Shown piece by piece: positions 6,947 through 11,855 of a stretch of DNA of 11,855 bases. Every line of letters starts with the position of its first letter. Positions within the stretch are counted from its first letter, which is position 1. The position numbers were made by a program, and so were the translations under genes. Source of the DNA: Bacteroidota bacterium (GTDB lineage Bacteria > Bacteroidota > Bacteroidia > Flavobacteriales > Flavobacteriaceae); NCBI GenBank assembly GCA_024278565.1, contig JAJRSY010000229.1, positions 1 to 11,855 of the forward strand. The letters are read 5' to 3'. The notes under the pieces are model-generated. The model searched no databases. It was not told where the DNA came from and worked only from the letters and a program-made list of their open reading frames with translations.

Positions 6947-9900
6947 TTAATCATTTTTATACTTTATTTCATACCCCTTTTGATACAGTTTTCCAGGAGT
7001 TTGATAGATAAGCTCTGCTTTGTACGTTCCGAGGGGCAAGGGAGGAAAAGCACTTTCAGTCAAATATTTAAAGAAGTTGTATTTTTCTTCATTGCCATCA
7101 GAATTAGAATATCTACTTAGAATGTTGTTCCTTAGATGTACCATATCTAACTTATATTGATAGGGTAGATTGTACACAAACGGAATCCTGTTTTTTACCC
7201 ATGCCGATGAAGGGTTGTTTTCTAGATTCGCCAAATATTCATTGCCCACATAAAAAGAACGTATGGGGGGTACACCCAAGATCGCTTCTTCTCGATCTAC
7301 CCGTATATCACCATCCAACGGATAATTTTCATAAAGTAGGGGGTATATTTTCTTTTTATAATATTGATCGTCTAAAATGGCTTGAGCATATACTAAAGGG
7401 ACGGATTCTGTATACTTGCCGCCAAGTATTTCCAGTTTATCTAAATATTCATAATCAGCTACCTTAATGGACAATGAATGTACATCAGCATAAATGAAGT
7501 TAATAAGGCTGTTGGTTACCGTCAAATCTCTCACCTTATCTTTGAAAGAAGCATGTTTACTGGTCTTAAACCCGTATTCTAAAATAGATTTTGGAGTGCC
7601 GTTGGAGATGGTTACATTGGCCGCTTTTTTGTTGGCGACCACGGCACTACCAGAAACGTTTTTGGTTTCTTGATTGCCCGATGAAGGGTCGAACCAATTG
7701 GTGTCACCCGCTTCCCCACCTGCCAAGGCATCGGTTTCTTCCACAATAATTTCGGTCTGAATATCGGTTCCCGGGGGAAAAGCCATCAGATTCAAATTAT
7801 ACGGAGCGTTCAATACCATTTCTGGTATATCGTAAAATACCATTGCCTTTGATCGATCATAAGATAGATCGGTGCGTATGCCCTGTCCGCCAGATGTTGA
7901 CATAAACTCTGCCCGCATTTCAAAGCCGCTTTCAAAGAGATAGTTTTGCGGCGTTTTCATTTTTACGTATCCTTTATTGTACTCTTCAGGATAAAAACTC
8001 TGTTGGTCTAGTACAGGATACATATAGGCAATGTTTTCCATAGGAATATGATCTGGAGCCTTGTCGGTAACAAAAGTGATTTCCTGTTTTTCTAGTATCG
8101 GTTTGCCATCTTCCACCATGGTTTGGTAGGTACCCCCAATCTTTTCATCGAAACTCACTTCAACAACAACGTTCACTTCTTTTTCAGAGGGTAAGGTCTC
8201 CGCAGGTTTGAAGGTTACGGCATCGTTGTTGTCGTTCCATTCTAATTCACCTTTCAATTGCTGCCCTTCAGAAGTTACCGTAAAGTTTTTCAATTGCACT
8301 TTAAAGGTTCTTGGACCTTCATCAAGATCAACGATAAACTCTTTATTGGCGGCATAGTTGAAAACTGCCTGTGGTGCGGCAAAGACCGAAACATCATCGC
8401 TTTTGTCTTTAGGGGTCACATCTGAAATAATGGGTACACCCACGGCACTCGCCATGTTCTCGAACTCGCATTCTTCGCCAAAATCGACTTTTAACCGCAT
8501 TCTACCGGACACCAAACCGCCCAATATCTTGTAGTACATACCAACATAACCCTGAAAATAAACCGGGTTGGGAAATTGGCCTCGAAGCATGGCGGCCACA
8601 CCGGCTTCGGCAATTTTAAATTTACCTTTTATAAAGGATAGATCTACCTCTACCCCAAATTCTCCGTACAGATACACATATACCTGCCCCATGGAGTACC
8701 AACCATCATTGCCAACTGGCCCTGATCGCCCCTTACATTTTGCGTTGGGGTAGTAGGCGTGCATCACATCAAAGCCTGCGCCCAATTCTACACTGGCATA
8801 AAAGATCAAATAGTCGAACCCGTAGCCATAGGCGAAATTCATCCCAAAAGCAAAGCCTTTTCCTGTAATCAATTGATTCTCCTTGCGATTGCCGTTGAGC
8901 ATATCGTCACCCAATATTTTTACCACCATGGGGTGCGGATCTAATTGTGTGGGCAGATCGGTACCGGTCATGAAATAGCCCCCAACACGAATTATTACCG
9001 GAGTCAGGGCAAATAACAGTTCGATTCTTTTTTGTGGGGTGCCTATGTATAGATGCCAATCACTGGGTGAGGTGTATATACTGGCATACCCTGCTAGGTT
9101 GTTCTCACCACCGCCTTTTACGCCTTCTAAATCTAAATAAAGTTCAAAATCTCCTTTGAAGGAACGGTTCTTAAAATCTTTTTCAATACCAACAAACACC
9201 CCTATTGCACCCGAGGCTGCGACATCGTGTACGGGAATGGCCTCTTTTGACAATTGTAAGAAATTACCATATTTTGACAATTGTTCTGCCTTGTCCTTAT
9301 GTTTCTCGTAAAAGTCATTGATTTTATCAAAGGTCTTGTTCAATGCTCCAAAATCACCGTTGCTACTGGCGCCACCTTTGTCGTCGCCCATCATGGCACC
9401 CTCGCCCATAAAGCCTATTCGTTCTAGCCCTCCATAAGCGCCATACGTCATTTCCAAATAAGCCTTGCCATTAAAAGTACTGGAATTTGAGGTGCTTATT
9501 TTAACCCCTGCCCGTATACCTAGCCCCATATCTTTATCGGGTGCGTATTTAGCCGATTCAGGATCAAAACCACTACTGTTACCGCTGATTTTACGCATTT
9601 TATAAGACACACCACCAACAAAGGAGTTGATCAAAAACTTGCTTTCTTCCCCTTCTTTGGTATCTGTCCAAATATCCACTACCCAGTATCTGAATTCTTT
9701 TTTACCGAATATCGCCCTGCCCGTGGCACTGAATTTCAGTTCATCAAAAGTAGCGGTCAATTTACCATTAAAGCCATCGCCATACACAGGGTCGTCTTCC
9801 ATGACCTTTAAACTACCTTTGATATTAAAATTCGCTTTGGTATAATCGATTTCGATTCCGTCTACTTTTACCCGTTCAAATTTCCATTCCTGTATTTTGG

Positions 9901-11855
9901 CATCGTCTTCCAATTTTCCTAAAATATCTAGACTGGTGGTGGCATGCGAACCATCGCCATCCAAATTTATCTTTAGATCAAAAGAAAGCCCTACTTGGTT
10001 ATTGGGGGTAATGAGCGTTAGATTGCCTATGGAAGCAGGAAAACCCATCAGGCTCATTTCACCATTAAACCCAAAGGCTTTTGCCTGAAGCGGTTTTTTG
10101 CCCGGCTCGGTCTGTAGTTCAAGCTCTTGAAAAGTGATGCCGGTAAAGCTGAACCCTTTTTTATCCTCATCGGTGTTTGGGGTACTGGTCGATGTATCCT
10201 CTGCCTTTTGATTGACTTTCCCCGCTATGGCCAATTTACCTGTAAGGTTGGCATAGGGGTATACGTTACCGTCTTTTACATTAATGGCCACGCTTGAGTT
10301 GCGCTCCAATACCATTTCCCCTAAAAAAACGGGGGTTTTATAATCACTTCGCAAACCTACTTCAAGACCATAGCCGTTGGGTTCTATATAGCCGGCATAG
10401 TCCATAGGCTCTTCTAAGATCGGTACGGAGATATCGCCGCCAATAGAACCGCCACTAAGTGAGTTCATTGCCAAGGTAATGCTCACATCCTCAATGGTAA
10501 AGGCCCATTTTCCGGCAGCACCATCACCGGTTTTCAATACATTTTCGGCAAAGAACTTGCCCGATACACCCTGACTGTCCAGTATCAGGTTCTCCGCTCC
10601 GAACTTTACCCGTTTGTCCGAAGTCTTGGTGTTCTCTATGCCTTTGGGTAGCATGACGCTCACTTCTTTGGCGTAAAAACCCCGCCATAATAAACGATCA
10701 TTGCCGGGGTACAACTTGTCATAACCTTCGGGAAAGGTCAGGTTGGCGGCACTGCGCGAATCACTTAGATCCAATACGGCACGTTCTATGTTAAAACCCC
10801 AACCCTTAAGGCCCACTACCTCAAATTTCGGAAGGGAAACTTCCATCAATAGATCGTTCCAACCGTTGGCCTTGATGCTGAAAGAGGTGCCTACATAGCA
10901 TTTGTTGTTGACCGTTGTATCGTCTTTTAAAAATTGGGTATCACCACTTGTGCCACAGGTATAGTTACCGTCATCATCTATGGGCAGGAGTACGTTTCGC
11001 GAAACCCGTAGGTCGCCTTCTAAACCTATTGATTTTAGGCCCGAACAATCGAACTCGATAAATGATTGATCGGTGAATTTTCCTGTTTTTAAATCGATTC
11101 CACCTTTAAGGGTCAAAAGCCAATTGTTGCCGTTAATGGGTATGGGCTGATTGCCCAACAATACCAGTTTCATATCACCGATCAGAGCCCCGTCATGCGA
11201 CAGTTTTATGCCCTCTGCCCCAAAATAAATTTCACGGCTCGCTTCGCCATTAGGGCCTTTTACGGGTATGATCATTCTGGCCCACGCCTTGAATTCGGCA
11301 TATTTGGGTTTAAATTGTACTTGTACTATTGCTAATTCTACACGATTGCCAGAAGTAGAGTCTTTTTTGCTCAGGCCTACGGGTAGCTCCAATAATTCTT
11401 TGCCAGTAATGATATCGACGAAATTGCCCAGCTCTTTTATGGCTTCAAAAGCTTTTTTGGCTTTGGCCACCAAGGTATCTACCTTGGGGTTTTTTGAGAA
11501 ATTCGCTGCTACGAATTCAGGGGTGAATTCGGGTTTGCGATTGGCGAAGGAAACGTTGAAGCCTGCCTTGCCGTTTGGCAGGTTGTTGTTATCTGCCAGT
11601 TTTTGGTCTAGGGATGGGAAAGACCTAGCCCCCTCTAGCTCCCCCGAAGGGGGAGGATTTATTTTAGCTTTAAACTTGGCCATTTGTTGCAAATGGGCCA
11701 AATGTTTTTTATTTGCTTTTTTGATTTTGGTGGTGTCTTTTTTAGAAACAGGTATGGAATCTGTAGCGGTTATTGCCTTTTCATTTTCTACTCTTTTAAG
11801 TAAGGAAATAGATGTGTCTAAAGTAGCCCGGTCACTGAGCGTAGCCGAAGTGAGC
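6947..11855 (-). CDS. giant beta-rich protein with Big_5 Ig-like domain (5' end off window)
   Basis: At least 1635 residues; the frame is open to the right edge (first codon 11854-11852). The apparent start at 11701 is a TTG with open coding sequence upstream and no signal peptide, so the true start lies outside. Residues about 1-66 are Lys-rich and low complexity. About 67-81 come from a palindromic repeat element, and about 100-160 look helical (KAKKAFEAIKELG). Residues 165-1120 are long runs of alternating hydrophobic and polar residues, glycine-rich and probably beta-sheet, interrupted by a short helical stretch (FDKINDFYEKHKDKAEQLSK) near residue 845. About 1138-1240 match a Big_5-type Ig-like domain (VPIISDVTPKDKSDDV ... 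AVTFKPAETL). The tail of about 400 residues is unrecognised and lacks a T9SS signature. Five cysteines were noted (in contexts FDCSG, YTCGT, NKCYV, AKCKG, EECEF). Function unknown; an envelope or surface location is inferred from composition and neighbours. Confidence 0.85.
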   Translation of the reverse strand, partial: LTSATLSDRATLDTSISLLKRVENEKAITATDSIPVSKKDTTKIKKANKKHLAHLQQMAKFKAKINPPPSGELEGARSFPSLDQKLADNNNLPNGKAGFNVSFANRKPEFTPEFVAANFSKNPKVDTLVAKAKKAFEAIKELGNFVDIITGKELLELPVGLSKKDSTSGNRVELAIVQVQFKPKYAEFKAWARMIIPVKGPNGEASREIYFGAEGIKLSHDGALIGDMKLVLLGNQPIPINGNNWLLTLKGGIDLKTGKFTDQSFIEFDCSGLKSIGLEGDLRVSRNVLLPIDDDGNYTCGTSGDTQFLKDDTTVNNKCYVGTSFSIKANGWNDLLMEVSLPKFEVVGLKGWGFNIERAVLDLSDSRSAANLTFPEGYDKLYPGNDRLLWRGFYAKEVSVMLPKGIENTKTSDKRVKFGAENLILDSQGVSGKFFAENVLKTGDGAAGKWAFTIEDVSITLAMNSLSGGSIGGDISVPILEEPMDYAGYIEPNGYGLEVGLRSDYKTPVFLGEMVLERNSSVAINVKDGNVYPYANLTGKLAIAGKVNQKAEDTSTSTPNTDEDKKGFSFTGITFQELELQTEPGKKPLQAKAFGFNGEMSLMGFPASIGNLTLITPNNQVGLSFDLKINLDGDGSHATTSLDILGKLEDDAKIQEWKFERVKVDGIEIDYTKANFNIKGSLKVMEDDPVYGDGFNGKLTATFDELKFSATGRAIFGKKEFRYWVVDIWTDTKEGEESKFLINSFVGGVSYKMRKISGNSSGFDPESAKYAPDKDMGLGIRAGVKISTSNSSTFNGKAYLEMTYGAYGGLERIGFMGEGAMMGDDKGGASSNGDFGALNKTFDKINDFYEKHKDKAEQLSKYGNFLQLSKEAIPVHDVAASGAIGVFVGIEKDFKNRSFKGDFELYLDLEGVKGGGENNLAGYASIYTSPSDWHLYIGTPQKRIELLFALTPVIIRVGGYFMTGTDLPTQLDPHPMVVKILGDDMLNGNRKENQLITGKGFAFGMNFAYGYGFDYLIFYASVELGAGFDVMHAYYPNAKCKGRSGPVGNDGWYSMGQVYVYLYGEFGVEVDLSFIKGKFKIAEAGVAAMLRGQFPNPVYFQGYVGMYYKILGGLVSGRMRLKVDFGEECEFENMASAVGVPIISDVTPKDKSDDVSVFAAPQAVFNYAANKEFIVDLDEGPRTFKVQLKNFTVTSEGQQLKGELEWNDNNDAVTFKPAETLPSEKEVNVVVEVSFDEKIGGTYQTMVEDGKPILEKQEITFVTDKAPDHIPMENIAYMYPVLDQQSFYPEEYNKGYVKMKTPQNYLFESGFEMRAEFMSTSGGQGIRTDLSYDRSKAMVFYDIPEMVLNAPYNLNLMAFPPGTDIQTEIIVEETDALAGGEAGDTNWFDPSSGNQETKNVSGSAVVANKKAANVTISNGTPKSILEYGFKTSKHASFKDKVRDLTVTNSLINFIYADVHSLSIKVADYEYLDKLEILGGKYTESVPLVYAQAILDDQYYKKKIYPLLYENYPLDGDIRVDREEAILGVPPIRSFYVGNEYLANLENNPSSAWVKNRIPFVYNLPYQYKLDMVHLRNNILSRYSNSDGNEEKYNFFKYLTESAFPPLPLGTYKAELIYQTPGKLYQKGYEIKYKND
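8140..8442 (-). other. Big_5-like Ig domain within the giant protein
   Basis: This segment encodes a proline-opened strand (VPIISDVTPKD), then KSDDVSVFAAPQAVFNY, an EFIVDLDEG strand, a KGELEWNDNNDAVTFKP hairpin and a VNVVVEVSFDE strand. The order 'PxxxxxxPxdgs-dV, strand, G.lew....vtFkPa..L....y.V.V' is the usual pattern of the bacterial Big_5 Ig-like family (PF13205), which sits in many surface proteins. It is the only part of the giant protein I can match to a named family, and the match is by eye. Confidence 0.6.
11621..11660 (-). repeat. GC-rich palindromic repeat element inside the giant protein ORF
   Basis: The stem CTCCCCC (11639-11645) pairs with GGGGGAG (11649-11655) over 7 bp with a 3-nt loop. 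It is followed on the minus strand by CTAGAGGGGGCTAGG, matching the layout of the intergenic copy at 6916-6945. The element is read in frame as NPPPSGELEGARSFPS (about residues 66-81) and introduces no stop or frameshift. This Pro/Gly-rich peptide differs in character from the Lys-rich stretch before it and the segment after it, which supports insertion of a mobile palindrome into an existing coding sequence. Confidence 0.6.
11831..11855. repeat. second palindrome-like repeat family, cut by the right edge
   Basis: The plus strand reads GTCACTGAGCGTAGCCGAAG then TGAGC. CACT and AGTG flank a GC-rich centre, giving an imperfect inverted repeat. Sequences of this form (CACTGAGCGTAG.CGAAGTG) are, to my recollection, common dispersed repeats in flavobacterial genomes. 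It is also in frame with the giant protein (LTSATLSDRA). The window stops within it, so its full length is unseen. Confidence 0.45.

Noticed and set aside
561..10088. Plus-strand open reading frames of 60-154 codons (for example 997-1461 and 3507-3821)
   Set aside because: All lie antisense to the three long minus-strand genes, none shows a recognisable domain or signal peptide, and the minus-strand frames carry clear domain motifs throughout.
11699..11701. TTG at 11701 as the true start of the giant protein
   Set aside because: The same frame stays open for 51 more codons to the window edge, there is no signal peptide after the TTG, and no promoter-like or leader sequence precedes it.

Overview
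The window looks like a piece of a Bacteroidota chromosome, most likely a marine member of the Flavobacteriaceae. The evidence is a SprB-repeat adhesin ending in a type IX secretion (T9SS) sorting domain, short signal peptides that end in Ala-Gln, large FN3 and Big_5-type extracellular proteins, no obvious Shine-Dalgarno sequences, and short GC-rich palindromes of the kind scattered through flavobacterial genomes. Genus cannot be fixed from the sequence alone.

Layout: the window is almost fully coding, and every real gene reads on the minus strand. In transcription order (right to left): (1) 11855-6947, a giant beta-rich protein of at least 1635 residues, open at its 5' end past the right edge, with one recognisable Big_5 Ig-like domain. 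(2) After 142 bp that hold two palindromic elements, 6804-4744, a 686-residue secreted protein made of six FN3-like domains, the first carrying a predicted helical insertion. (3) Only 4 bp later, 4739-1, a T9SS-exported adhesin of at least 1579 residues. It has a signal peptide, a unique AT-rich N-terminal head, 14 SprB-like repeats, a PKD-like domain and the start of a YPNP-type T9SS tail that runs off the left edge. No stop codon interrupts it from 4739 to the edge. Plus-strand reading frames are shadows of these genes.

Working model (inference): the three genes form one secretion or surface cassette. The last gene is exported by the T9SS and anchored as a long repeat stalk. The FN3 protein and the giant protein lack a visible T9SS tail and could act as envelope partners. 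No enzyme, tRNA, rRNA, CRISPR array or transposase was seen.

Most striking observation: the 20 cysteines from the end of the adhesin's head through its 14 repeats follow a strict three-repeat cycle (no first Cys / no second Cys / both). Every cysteine thereby gets one neighbour, predicting alternating inter-repeat and intra-repeat disulfides. A second observation is that GC-rich palindromic repeat elements lie inside the open reading frame of the giant protein and are translated, as well as between genes.
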